A stretch of DNA of 64,000 bases from Halorussus salinus. Its GTDB lineage: Archaea; Halobacteriota; Halobacteria; Halobacteriales; Haladaptataceae. Numbering within the stretch: position 1 is the stretch's first letter; each line of letters begins with the position of its first letter. Positions 10,027 to 18,217 of this stretch are shown piece by piece. The translations under genes were made by a program, and so were the position numbers. The notes under the pieces are model-generated. The model made no database searches. It saw nothing but the letters and a program-made list of their open reading frames with translations, and had not been told where the DNA came from. The stretch lies in contig NZ_SBIS02000007.1 of assembly GCF_004765815.2 (NCBI RefSeq), forward strand, positions 62,001 to 126,000, written 5' to 3'.

Positions 10027-10470
10027 GTGAGAGCGAACCCCGTGCCGACGCTCTGCATCCCCGAGGAGGTCCGCGACGAACTCGTCTCCCACGCACGCGA
10101 GGGCGCGCCCGAGGAGGTCTGCGGTCTCCTCGGCGGAGCGCGCGACGGAGACGACCACCGCGTCGAGACCCGCCACCCGGCCGAGAACGTCGCCGAGACC
10201 CCCGAGACGCGGTACGAAATCGACCCGCGCGAGCAACTCGACCTGCTGGAACGAGTCGAGGACGCCGGACGCGAGGTGGTCGGATTCTACCACTCCCACC
10301 CGCAGGGTCCGGCCGACCCGAGCGCGACCGACGCCGAACTGGCGACGTGGCCCGGTCGGTCGTACGTCATCGTCTCGCTCGGCGACACCGACGCCCCCGA
10401 AGTAACGTCGTGGCGGTGGACCGGCGAGGAGTTCGTCGCCGAGGACGTGCGGGTCGTCGCCGACCGGTAG
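10027..10470 (+). CDS. JAMM/MPN+ metalloprotease, probable desampylase
   Basis: A 147-residue Mov34/MPN protein. The JAMM zinc site is complete: Glu30 in PEEVCGLLGG, then HSHPQGPADPSATD with His89, His91, Ser99 and Asp102, matching HxHPx6SxxD. The haloarchaeal homologue HvJAMM1 cleaves SAMP ubiquitin-like modifiers from their targets, and SAMP genes are present in this window (25444, 47878), so desampylase is the best guess; a processing role on SAMP precursors is also possible. A TATA-like CACTTTTCC about 25 bases upstream supports the GTG start at 10027; a GTG at 10042 is an alternative. Confidence 0.88.
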   Translation: MRANPVPTLCIPEEVRDELVSHAREGAPEEVCGLLGGARDGDDHRVETRHPAENVAETPETRYEIDPREQLDLLERVEDAGREVVGFYHSHPQGPADPSATDAELATWPGRSYVIVSLGDTDAPEVTSWRWTGEEFVAEDVRVVADR

Positions 10471-10531
10471 CTCGCTCCGTTCGCGGCCGCGTCGAGGAAC
10501 AGTTTTACCCCGCGAAGCCCACCTGTGGGGT

Positions 10532-11578
10532 ATGAAGGCCGTCCAGTTCAGCGACCACGGGGACCGAAGCGTCATCGACTACGGCGAGTTCCCGGACCCG
10601 ACGCCGGACCGCGACGAGGTACTGGTGGACGTGAAGGCGGGCGCGCTCAATCACCTCGACGTGTGGACGCGCAAGGGCTTGCCGGGGTTGGACTTGGAGA
10701 TGCCCCACGTGCCGGGGAGCGACGGCGCGGGCGTCGTCCTCGAAGTCGGCGAGGACGTGACCCGGTTCGAGCCGGGCGACCGCGTGGCGCTCTCGGCGGG
10801 CGTCTCGTGTGGCAAGTGCGAGTTCTGCCGCGACGGCGAGTACACGATGTGCGTGAAGTTCCACGTCATCGGCGAACACGTCCCCGGCGTCCACGGCGAG
10901 CGCGCCGCGATTCCCGAGGCGAACCTCGTGGAAGTGCCCTCGGGCGTCGATTGGGAGACCGCCGCGGCCGCGCCGCTGGTTTTCCAGACCGCGTGGCGGA
11001 TGCTCCTCAATCGCGGCGACCTCTCGCCCGGCGAGGACGTGCTGGTCCTCGGAGCCTCGGGCGGCGTCGGCCACGCCGCGGTCCAAATCGCCGACTACGC
11101 CGGGGCGAACGTCTACGCGACGGCCTCCTCGGACGAGAAGTTGGAGTACGCCGAGGAGGTCGGGGCCGACCACGTAATCAACTACGAGGCCGAGGACTTC
11201 GCGGCCCAAATCCGTGACCTGACCGGCAAGCGCGGCGTCGATATGGTCGTGGACCACGTGGGCGCGGCGACGTGGCGCGACTCGCTGGCGAGTCTGGCCA
11301 AGGGCGGCCGGATAGTGACCTGCGGCGCGACCACGGGCGGCACGCCCGACACCGACATCAACCGCATCTTCTGGAACCAGTTGAAAGTCATCGGCTCCAC
11401 GATGGCCAACCCCGGCGAGGTGGACGACGTGCTGGAACTGGTCTGGGACGGCACCTTCGAGCCGCGAATCCGGGAGGTTCTGCCGATGAGCGAGACGGCC
11501 CGCGCCCACGAGATGCTCGAAGAGCGCGAGGGCTTCGGAAAGGTCGTGGTCGTCCCCGACAGCGAGTACGACCGATGA
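10532..11578 (+). CDS. zinc-type alcohol dehydrogenase / quinone oxidoreductase family protein
   Basis: A 348-residue medium-chain dehydrogenase. The structural zinc loop is complete, with four Cys in CGKCEFCRDGEYTMC near residues 93-107. The NAD(P)-binding motif is GASGGVGHAAVQ near residue 175. The usual catalytic-zinc ligands are not clear: where alcohol dehydrogenases have GHE, this protein reads PHVPGSDGAG. So it may act like a quinone or enone reductase rather than a true alcohol dehydrogenase. TATA-like AGTTTTACC lies 24-32 bases before the ATG. Its stop overlaps the next gene's start (ATGA). Confidence 0.88.
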   Translation: MKAVQFSDHGDRSVIDYGEFPDPTPDRDEVLVDVKAGALNHLDVWTRKGLPGLDLEMPHVPGSDGAGVVLEVGEDVTRFEPGDRVALSAGVSCGKCEFCRDGEYTMCVKFHVIGEHVPGVHGERAAIPEANLVEVPSGVDWETAAAAPLVFQTAWRMLLNRGDLSPGEDVLVLGASGGVGHAAVQIADYAGANVYATASSDEKLEYAEEVGADHVINYEAEDFAAQIRDLTGKRGVDMVVDHVGAATWRDSLASLAKGGRIVTCGATTGGTPDTDINRIFWNQLKVIGSTMANPGEVDDVLELVWDGTFEPRIREVLPMSETARAHEMLEEREGFGKVVVVPDSEYDR

Positions 11579-11922
11579 CCGAAGACACCTACACTCACCG
11601 ACCGGGGAGCGTCGACGACGAGCGCGGCGGACGCGCGAGCGGCGGGAGCGACGACGACGGAGGAATCGGCGGCGACCGCGACGACCCCTACGACGGCGAC
11701 CCCGACCACCCCGCCGCGCCCGTCGAGCGCGGCCAAGAGGAGTGGGACTGGCGCGGGTGGGTGCTGGTCGGCGTCATGGCGCTCTGCTTCGTCGTGATTC
11801 CGGCGACGATTTGGATTCTGCCGCCGGTTCGACCGTTCCGGTTCGCCTACCTCGTGTTGCCGATGATTCCGGCGTTGCTCCTCGGTGCGACCGCGGTCTG
11901 GTCGGCCCAGCGGTCGGGGTGA
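11575..11922 (+). CDS. small membrane protein with acidic N-terminal half
   Basis: A 115-residue protein of unknown function. Residues 1-55 are very rich in Asp and Gly; residues about 63-82 and 90-108 are two membrane spans (VLVGVMALCFVVIPATIWIL and the segment before VWSAQRSG), so it is probably a hairpin membrane protein. It overlaps the upstream oxidoreductase by four bases (ATGA), which suggests translational coupling. No family is recognised. The 214 bases after it, up to moaB, hold no further gene that I can support, apart from the moaB promoter. Confidence 0.72.
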   Translation: MTEDTYTHRPGSVDDERGGRASGGSDDDGGIGGDRDDPYDGDPDHPAAPVERGQEEWDWRGWVLVGVMALCFVVIPATIWILPPVRPFRFAYLVLPMIPALLLGATAVWSAQRSG

Positions 11923-12136
11923 GAACGGTCGTCGGCCCGTAGACAATCTTGCAGAATCGTCTAAGAACGCCATACATTTCTTTGCGGGCGCGATTTCGGG
12001 TGTTCGCGGGCGAACGGTCGCACTGCTGGCTCGACGGCGGCGCGACCGCGACGGGCGGGGCGCGAAATCGACAGCGAACCGGACAGAATCGCAGTGGCGG
12101 CGTTGATTTAAGTCGTCGTCTGCCAAATAGTCGCAC

Positions 12137-12787
12137 ATGGTCGATTTCCAGTCACGCGACACGCGGCGACACGACGACGACGAGGAGGACGAGAGCCAGT
12201 CCAGCCAGTCGAACGACGAGGAGACGCCGACCGACGAGGCGGGTCACGACGACTCGTCCCACGACCACGACCACGGCCACGACGACCACGACCACCACTC
12301 CCACGACGTGGAGTCGCTCGGCGCGGCGGTCGTGACCGTCTCGTCGTCCCGCAGTCTCTCGGACGACCCCTCGGGCGACGCCATCGTCGCGGGCCTCGAA
12401 GACGCGGGCCACAAGGTCGTGAGCCGCGACCTCATCGGCGACGACTACGACGGCGTGCAGGGGTCGGTCAACGCGCTGGTCGGCCGCGACGACGTGGACG
12501 TGGTGGTGACGACCGGCGGAACCGGCGTGACGCCCGACGACGTGACCATCGAAGCGGTCGGCCAGCTGTTCGACAAGGAACTGCCCGGCTTCGGCGAGTT
12601 GTTCCGACTCCTCTCCCACGAGGAGATCGGGACCAAGGTCGTCGGCACGCGCGCGACGGCGGGCGTCGTGGACGGCGTGGTCGTCTTCTGCCTGCCGGGG
12701 AGTGAGAACGCCGCGAGACTGGGCGTCGAGCGGATTATCGTGGAGGAAGCGGGGCACCTCGCCGGGTTGGCGGGGCGCGAAGAATAG
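12137..12787 (+). CDS. moaB: molybdenum cofactor biosynthesis protein MoaB/Mog with His-rich extension
   Basis: A 216-residue protein whose residues about 65-216 form a MoaB/MogA domain: DVVVTTGGTGVTPDDVTIEA is the molybdopterin-binding signature, followed by LPGFGELFR and VFCLPGSENA. MoaB/Mog adenylylates molybdopterin before metal insertion. The first 60 residues are unusual: an acidic, Ser-rich head, then a His/Asp run with nine His between residues 37 and 56, which could bind divalent metal. The cofactor would serve enzymes such as the AOR encoded at 51614-53545. TATA-like GATTTAAG lies about 25 bases before the ATG. The head is probably disordered; family members normally lack it. Confidence 0.92.
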   Translation: MVDFQSRDTRRHDDDEEDESQSSQSNDEETPTDEAGHDDSSHDHDHGHDDHDHHSHDVESLGAAVVTVSSSRSLSDDPSGDAIVAGLEDAGHKVVSRDLIGDDYDGVQGSVNALVGRDDVDVVVTTGGTGVTPDDVTIEAVGQLFDKELPGFGELFRLLSHEEIGTKVVGTRATAGVVDGVVVFCLPGSENAARLGVERIIVEEAGHLAGLAGREE

Positions 12788-12805
12788 GACCTACTCGACG
12801 GACGA

Positions 12806-13393
12806 CTACTCGAAGTCCCGCCGCATCGCAATCTCGAACCACGGGCACAGGCGCAGTTGACGGTACCACTCGGGATGCTCGTGCAGGCGCTCGTAGGGCA
12901 CCCACATCAGGCCCGCGACTTCCTCCTCGTCGGGGTCGAGCGACAGGTCGTCCAGCGTCACCTTCAGCACGGCACAGACCTCGTGTTCGACGCCCGCGTT
13001 CTCGAAGTAGCGTTTGTACTCGAAGCGGTCGGTCACGCGCAGGTCGTCGTACTGGTCGGGCGAGACGCCCAGTTCTTCCTCCAGTCGCTGGCGGGTGGCC
13101 TCCTCTTGGCTCTGGCCCTCGACGGGGTGAGAGGCGACGGTGCCGTCCCACCACGTCCCCCAGAGGCGCTTGCCGGGCGCGCGCTGGGCCAGCAAGATGT
13201 TGCCGTCGCCGTCGAACACGAGCGTCGTGAACGCCCGGTGGCGGATGCCGTCGCCGGTGTGGGCGTCGAGGCGGTTGACCGTCTCCTCGGGGTTGTCGTC
13301 GGCATCGACTGCGACGACGTGCTGGCGTGCGTTTGCGTGGCGGTCCTCCGGCGTCGGCGTGCTGGCGTCAGCCGCCGTGTCGTCGGCGCTCAT
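12806..13393 (-). CDS. idi: isopentenyl-diphosphate isomerase type 1-like Nudix protein lacking the catalytic Cys
   Basis: A 195-residue Nudix-fold protein closest to type 1 isopentenyl-diphosphate delta-isomerase, the step that makes DMAPP for archaeal isoprenoid lipids. The metal ligands are recognisable when set against the E. coli enzyme: His45 and His52 (spaced like His25/His32), His89, and Glu136 and Glu138 in VEHEVC. The position of the catalytic Cys67 (VCGHP) is Ala87 here (VASHP). I believe other haloarchaeal Idi1 proteins share this, but I cannot check it. So it may use a changed mechanism or be a Nudix hydrolase. Convergent with moaB, 18 bases between stops. Confidence 0.8.
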   Translation of the reverse strand: MSADDTAADASTPTPEDRHANARQHVVAVDADDNPEETVNRLDAHTGDGIRHRAFTTLVFDGDGNILLAQRAPGKRLWGTWWDGTVASHPVEGQSQEEATRQRLEEELGVSPDQYDDLRVTDRFEYKRYFENAGVEHEVCAVLKVTLDDLSLDPDEEEVAGLMWVPYERLHEHPEWYRQLRLCPWFEIAMRRDFE

Positions 13394-13444
13394 TGGACTC
13401 TGCTTCTCGGGGATAGGTAAAACCCTCTTCGATAAGTCGCGGGT

Positions 13445-13735
13445 TCAGACGAGTCCGCCCAATCGCTCGAACGCGCCGCGTCGGTCGCCACCCCACGTCT
13501 TCCGGACGACGTTCCCCGGTGCCTTGACCAGCGGCGGGCCGTCGTCGCCCTCGCGCTCGTACCGGACGACGACCGAAATCGCGTTGCCGACCGCCTCGGC
13601 TTCGATTTCCCCGATTCCTAGACACCCGGTCTCGGGGTCCTCCGCGTAAGTAAGCTCCTCGCCGGTGACCGAGAGGGACTCGTCTAGCTCCACGAGTTGC
13701 AGTCTGTCGCGAATCTCGTCGGCGTCCGCGGCCAT
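13445..13735 (-). CDS. hypothetical acidic protein, 96 residues
   Basis: An acidic cytoplasmic protein with no membrane span and no motif I recognise. The sequence alternates short strands (GEIEAEAVGNAISVVVRYE, then APGNVVRKTWGGDRRGAFERL) and looks like one small alpha+beta domain. Codon usage is like its neighbours, which supports a real gene. I chose ATG 13735; an extension to 13762 is possible but has no clear start signal. It is divergent from carB and lies 50 bases from the idi-like gene on the same strand, so it may be upstream of it in one transcript. Confidence 0.65.
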   Translation of the reverse strand: MAADADEIRDRLQLVELDESLSVTGEELTYAEDPETGCLGIGEIEAEAVGNAISVVVRYEREGDDGPPLVKAPGNVVRKTWGGDRRGAFERLGGLV

Positions 13736-13907
13736 ACCGTCACACACGGTATCGTCCCACAAGGTACTTGCCCGCGCTTTCGCGACCCGAAACGGCCGCG
13801 AGGAGCTACCTGACCCGCGCGACGGGGCGCTCGGCGGCGCGGCGACCTCCTCGCCGTCCGGAATACGAATTTCGAAATCGAATTCCGAGACTCGTAATTC
13901 ATCGTCG

Positions 13908-13917
13908 GATTTATTAC
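13908..13917 (+). promoter_or_regulatory. TATA-like box of carB
   Basis: The AT-rich segment ATTTATTACG lies 28-37 bases before the carB ATG. Just upstream, around 13867-13876, is the perfect palindrome ATTTCGAAAT, a possible operator; no known regulator can be named for it. Confidence 0.45.
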
Positions 13918-13944
13918 GATGAGCGAACTTCGGTCTATCAACAG

Positions 13945-16900
13945 ATGACCGACGACACCGCAGGCGACGGACGCACCATCCTGCTCATCGGTAGCGGACC
14001 GATTCAGATCGGACAGGCCGCAGAGTTCGACTACTCCGGCGCGCAGGCCTGCCGCGCGCTTCAGGAGGAGGGCGCGCGAGTCGTGCTGGTCAACTCGAAC
14101 CCCGCGACCATCATGACCGACCCCGAGATGGCCGACGAGGTGTACATCGAACCCATCACGACGGAGGCCATCGCCGAGATAATCCGGAAGGAGAACCCCG
14201 ACGGCGTCATTGCGGGCCTCGGCGGCCAGACCGGGCTGAACGTCACCGCCGAACTCTCCGAGGAGGGCGTCCTCGAAGAGTACGACGTGGACATCATGGG
14301 CACGCCGCTGGACACCATCTACGCCACCGAGGACCGGGACCTCTTCCGCCAGCGGATGCGCGAGTTGGGCCAACCGGTCGCGCGCTCGACCACCATCACG
14401 CTGGACGACGACGAGGAGGTCTCGGCCATCACCGAGGACGACCTCGAAGAGCGCGTCGAGGCCGCCGTCGAGGAGGTCGGCGGTCTCCCCGTCATCGCTC
14501 GCACCACCTACACCCTCGGCGGGTCGGGGTCCGGCGTGGTCGAGGAGATGGACGAACTTCTCGTCCGCGTCCGGAAGGGCCTGCGCCTCTCGCGCAACGG
14601 CGAGGTCCTGATTACCGAGTCCATCTCCGGGTGGGTCGAACTGGAGTACGAGGTGATGCGCGACGCGGGCGACTCGTGTATCATCATCTGCAACATGGAG
14701 AACATCGACCCGATGGGCATCCACACGGGCGAATCGACGGTCGTGACGCCCTCGCAGGTCATCCCCGACGACGGGCACCAAGAGATGCGCGACGCCGCCT
14801 TGGAGGTCATCCGCGACCTCGGGATTCAGGGCGGGTGTAATATCCAGTTCGCGTGGCGCGACGACGGCACCCCCGGCGGCGAGTACCGCGTCGTGGAGGT
14901 CAACCCCCGCGTCTCCCGGTCGTCCGCGCTCGCCTCGAAGGCGACGGGCTACCCCATCGCCCGCGTCACCGCGAAGGTCGCGCTCGGCAAGCGCCTCCAC
15001 GAAATCGAGAACGAGATTACCGGCCAGACCACCGCGGCGTTCGAGCCGGCAATCGACTACGTGGTCACGAAGGTCCCGCGCTGGCCCAAGGACAAGTTCG
15101 GCGACGTGGACTTCGAGCTGGGCACCGCGATGAAGTCCACCGGCGAGGCGATGGCCATCGGCCGCACCTTCGAGGAGTCCCTGCTCAAAGCCCTTCGCTC
15201 CTCGGAGTACGACCCCGACGTTGACTGGGCGGACGTGGACGACGACGCTCTCGAAACCGACTACCTCCGGTCGCCGACGCCCGACCGCCCCTACGCGATG
15301 TTCGAGGCGTTCGAGCGCGGCTACACCGTCGAGGAGGTCGTTGACCTCACGGACATCAAAGAGTGGTACGTCGAGCGGTTCCAGAACGTCGCCGAGGCCG
15401 CGGTCGCCGCCCAAGACGGCGACTTCGAGACCGCCGCCGAGCGCGGCTTTACCGACCACGAGATAACCGCCATCGCTGGCGGCGAGTTCGAGGACACCCA
15501 CTCGTCGTGGATTCCCGACGAGAGCGCGGGTGGCGCGGCGGCGGACGCCAGCGAGGCGTCGGCCGGGTCGGCCGACGCCTCCGAGAAATCGACCGACGGG
15601 TCGGGCGTCGCCGTCGAAGACGTGGAGGCGACCGCCCCCGACCGCGACTTCAAGCAGGTGGACACCTGCGCGGGCGAGTTCGCCGCCTCGACGCCGTACT
15701 ACTACTCCTCGCGCAGACCCGGCGCGGGACTCGGCCGCGACGAGGTGCAGGTCGATAGGGACGTAGAGAGCGTCGTCGTGGTCGGCGGCGGTCCCATCCG
15801 CATCGGGCAGGGCGTCGAGTTCGACTACTGCTCGGTCCACGCGGTCCGCGCCCTGCGCGAGCAGGGCATCGAGGCCCACGTCGTGAACAACAACCCCGAG
15901 ACGGTCTCGACGGACTACGACACCTCCGACGGCCTGTTCTTCGAACCGATTACCGCCGAGGAGGTCGCCGACGTAATCGAGACGACCAACGCCGACGGCG
16001 TGATGGTCCAGTTCGGCGGCCAGACCTCCGTGGACATCGGCGAACCGCTCGAAGCCGAACTCGCGCGCCGGGACCTCGACTGCGAGATTCTCGGCACTGC
16101 GGTCGAGGCGATGGACCTCGCGGAGGACCGCGACCGGTTCAACCGTCTGCTGGACGAGATGGGCATCAGCCAGCCGGAGGGCGGCTCCGCCACCAGCGAG
16201 GAGGAAGCCCTCGACCTCGCCCACGACATCGGCTACCCGGTCCTCGTGCGGCCCTCCTACGTCCTCGGCGGGCGTGCGATGGACGTGGTGTACGACGACG
16301 AGGAGTTGAAAGAGTACATCGAGGAGGCCGTCCGCGTCTCGCCGGACAAGCCCATCCTCGTGGACGAGTTCTTGGCTGATGCCGTGGAACTTGACGTGGA
16401 CGCCGTATCCGACGGCGAGGACGTGCTGATCGGGGGAATCATGGAACACGTCGAATCGGCCGGGGTCCACTCGGGCGACTCGGCGTGCATGATTCCGACC
16501 CGCGCGCTGGACGACGACACGCTCGCTCGCGTCCGCGAGGTCGTCGAGAACATCGCGGTCGCGCTCGACACGGTGGGCCTGCTGAACGTCCAGTTGGCGG
16601 TACAGGGCGGCGAGGTGTACGTCCTCGAAGCGAACCCGCGCTCGTCGCGCACCGTCCCGTTCGTCTCGAAGGCGACCGGCGTCCCCATCGCCAAACTCGC
16701 CGCGAAGGTGATGGCTGGCGAGACACTGGCCGACCTCGACGTGCAGGAGCAGGTGCCCGAGCAGGTCAGCGTCAAGGAGGTCGTCCTGCCCTTCGACCGC
16801 CTGCCGGGGAGCGACCCGCGCCTCGGCCCGGAGATGAAATCGACCGGCGAGGTCATGGGCACCGCCGACACCTTCGGGAAGGCCTACGACAAGGCCCAAG

Positions 16901-17295
16901 ACTCGACGGGCAAGCCGATTCCCGACGCGGGCACCGCCTTGGTGGACCTCACAGACGAGTTCGGCGAGTACTTCAGCACCGACGAGTTCGGCGAGTACTT
17001 CGAGGTCGTCACACCCGAGGAGTTCGAGGCCGAGGAGGGAGCCGACGGGACGGAAACCCACGAGACCGAGGCGTGGGCCGACCACGCGAAACAGGCGGTC
17101 GTAGCGGGCGACATCGACTGCATCGTCTCGCGCAACCGCGACCTGCTGGAGACCGCGGTCGAGGAGGAGATCACGTACTTCTCGACGGAGGCGAGCGCCG
17201 CGGCCGCGCTGGAAGCCCTCGACGCGAGGAACGAACCCCTCGACGTGGAACCGGTCGGCGACCGCCCCAAGCAGGTCCGCGACTGGGGTAAGTAG
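13945..17295 (+). CDS. carB: carbamoyl-phosphate synthase large subunit
   Basis: A 1116-residue enzyme that makes carbamoyl phosphate for pyrimidines and arginine, with glutamine-derived ammonia from CarA. It has the two homologous halves expected: each begins with a GSGPIxIGQ-like motif (IGSGPIQIGQAAEFDYSG near residue 15; GGGPIRIGQGVEFDYCS near residue 615) and has its own ATP-grasp region (GGSGSG and LGGRAMD). The C-terminal allosteric domain follows residue 940. An Ala/Ser/Asp-rich linker of about 40 residues (near 525-565) between the halves looks like a haloarchaeal insertion. carA is not in this window, so the subunits are encoded apart. Confidence 0.97.
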   Translation: MTDDTAGDGRTILLIGSGPIQIGQAAEFDYSGAQACRALQEEGARVVLVNSNPATIMTDPEMADEVYIEPITTEAIAEIIRKENPDGVIAGLGGQTGLNVTAELSEEGVLEEYDVDIMGTPLDTIYATEDRDLFRQRMRELGQPVARSTTITLDDDEEVSAITEDDLEERVEAAVEEVGGLPVIARTTYTLGGSGSGVVEEMDELLVRVRKGLRLSRNGEVLITESISGWVELEYEVMRDAGDSCIIICNMENIDPMGIHTGESTVVTPSQVIPDDGHQEMRDAALEVIRDLGIQGGCNIQFAWRDDGTPGGEYRVVEVNPRVSRSSALASKATGYPIARVTAKVALGKRLHEIENEITGQTTAAFEPAIDYVVTKVPRWPKDKFGDVDFELGTAMKSTGEAMAIGRTFEESLLKALRSSEYDPDVDWADVDDDALETDYLRSPTPDRPYAMFEAFERGYTVEEVVDLTDIKEWYVERFQNVAEAAVAAQDGDFETAAERGFTDHEITAIAGGEFEDTHSSWIPDESAGGAAADASEASAGSADASEKSTDGSGVAVEDVEATAPDRDFKQVDTCAGEFAASTPYYYSSRRPGAGLGRDEVQVDRDVESVVVVGGGPIRIGQGVEFDYCSVHAVRALREQGIEAHVVNNNPETVSTDYDTSDGLFFEPITAEEVADVIETTNADGVMVQFGGQTSVDIGEPLEAELARRDLDCEILGTAVEAMDLAEDRDRFNRLLDEMGISQPEGGSATSEEEALDLAHDIGYPVLVRPSYVLGGRAMDVVYDDEELKEYIEEAVRVSPDKPILVDEFLADAVELDVDAVSDGEDVLIGGIMEHVESAGVHSGDSACMIPTRALDDDTLARVREVVENIAVALDTVGLLNVQLAVQGGEVYVLEANPRSSRTVPFVSKATGVPIAKLAAKVMAGETLADLDVQEQVPEQVSVKEVVLPFDRLPGSDPRLGPEMKSTGEVMGTADTFGKAYDKAQDSTGKPIPDAGTALVDLTDEFGEYFSTDEFGEYFEVVTPEEFEAEEGADGTETHETEAWADHAKQAVVAGDIDCIVSRNRDLLETAVEEEITYFSTEASAAAALEALDARNEPLDVEPVGDRPKQVRDWGK

Positions 17296-17328
17296 GAGCG
17301 ACGGCGAGGAGCGACGACGAACGCGACC

Positions 17329-17604
17329 TCAGAGCGCGGCGAGGACGACCCCGCCGCCCGCCACGAGCGCCGCCAGCGCGTACCACGGTTCGCGCCGGAG
17401 CGTCCGCTGTGCGGCCGGAATCTTCCCGGTGTACTTCAGGCCGAGCGCAATCGCCACGAAGGTGGCGGTGACGCCGACCGCGACTTCGGTCCGGCCGATA
17501 TCGTGGGCGTACCCCGCGAGGAGGCCGACGACTGCGCCGAGAATCGTGGCGTGAAGCTCCGTGTAAGTGAAGGCGTTGTCGCTCCCGAGGACCGGTTTTC
17601 CCAT
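17329..17604 (-). CDS. small integral membrane protein, three predicted spans
   Basis: A 91-residue protein with three hydrophobic segments, near residues 16-32, 41-57 and 73-90, joined by short charged loops. No family is recognised. It is convergent with carB (33 bases between stops). An ATG at 17604 is the only reasonable start. The conserved look of the first 15 residues (GKPVLGSDNAFTYTELHA) suggests a soluble N-terminus before the first span. Function unknown. Confidence 0.7.
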   Translation of the reverse strand: MGKPVLGSDNAFTYTELHATILGAVVGLLAGYAHDIGRTEVAVGVTATFVAIALGLKYTGKIPAAQRTLRREPWYALAALVAGGGVVLAAL

Positions 17605-17660
17605 GCACGAACGTAGGCGGTCCGGGCGTTAAATTTGTTTTCGCGGGTGTAGAATTATGG

Positions 17661-18017
17661 TCACGTCCCGACGCCCGGTAGCTCCGCCTGATACTGGAGG
17701 AGTTGGTCGGCGCGCTCGGCCTTCGCGAGCAGGACCTCCTTGAGCTTCGGCGGGTTCCGGATGTCGGTGTCGTCCAGAAGCTCCTCGGGAAGCGCCAGCG
17801 TCCCCTCGGGGACGCCCTCGTCGCCAGAGACCGCGACGTGGCGGTTGTCGATCTTCATCACCAGCGGACTGTCGAGCCGTTCGATGCCCTCGCCCGACGT
17901 GTAGAGCTGTTCGTTTATCTGTTCGTGCTGGTCGCGCCGAATCGCCGCGCGGTCGCCCCCGAACGGTTCGACGTAGAGCCGCCCGAGGTAGTAGCCGCTG
18001 GAGAACTCTGCGAACAT
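17661..18017 (-). CDS. conserved haloarchaeal small protein (DUF5802-like)
   Basis: A 118-residue soluble protein beginning MFAEFSSGYYLGRLYVEP, which I associate with the haloarchaeal DUF5802 family, from memory. It has no membrane span, ends in a Leu/Lys-rich helix, and its function is unknown. The ATG at 18017 is chosen because the recognised start motif begins there. The upstream DNA carries a strong TATA (TTTATATAG near 18066-18074) set between inverted arms TTGCGC and GCGCAA, suggesting a regulated promoter. Confidence 0.75.
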   Translation of the reverse strand: MFAEFSSGYYLGRLYVEPFGGDRAAIRRDQHEQINEQLYTSGEGIERLDSPLVMKIDNRHVAVSGDEGVPEGTLALPEELLDDTDIRNPPKLKEVLLAKAERADQLLQYQAELPGVGT

Positions 18018-18054
18018 GTGACAAGCTATCGTATATCCTACTCGCACATGAATC

Positions 18055-18082
18055 TTGCGCCAAGATTTATATAGTAGCGCAA
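18055..18082. promoter_or_regulatory. TATA box flanked by inverted repeat
   Basis: TTGCGC (18055-18060) and GCGCAA (18077-18082) form a perfect 6-base inverted repeat around TTTATATA, upstream of the minus-strand gene ending at 18017. CTTGCGCCAAG inside it is also palindromic. A repressor bound here would block TBP, but that is inference from the layout. Confidence 0.4.
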
Positions 18083-18217
18083 AGCTACTTTTTAATACCC
18101 TTCGACTTTACTTCGTCGGCCGCGTCGAGATGTCACTTTCGGGCGTCCGGCACCCGGCGGCCTTTCGCTCTCGACCGTCCTAAAAGACCTATGGCGCTGG
18201 CGCTCCGCCGTGTCGGT

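Noticed and set aside
9745-10030. Small ORFs inside repeat copies, for example in 9745-10030 and 61734-62063
   Set aside because: They follow the repeat sequence, include hairpins and lack start signals; they are artefacts of the repeat.
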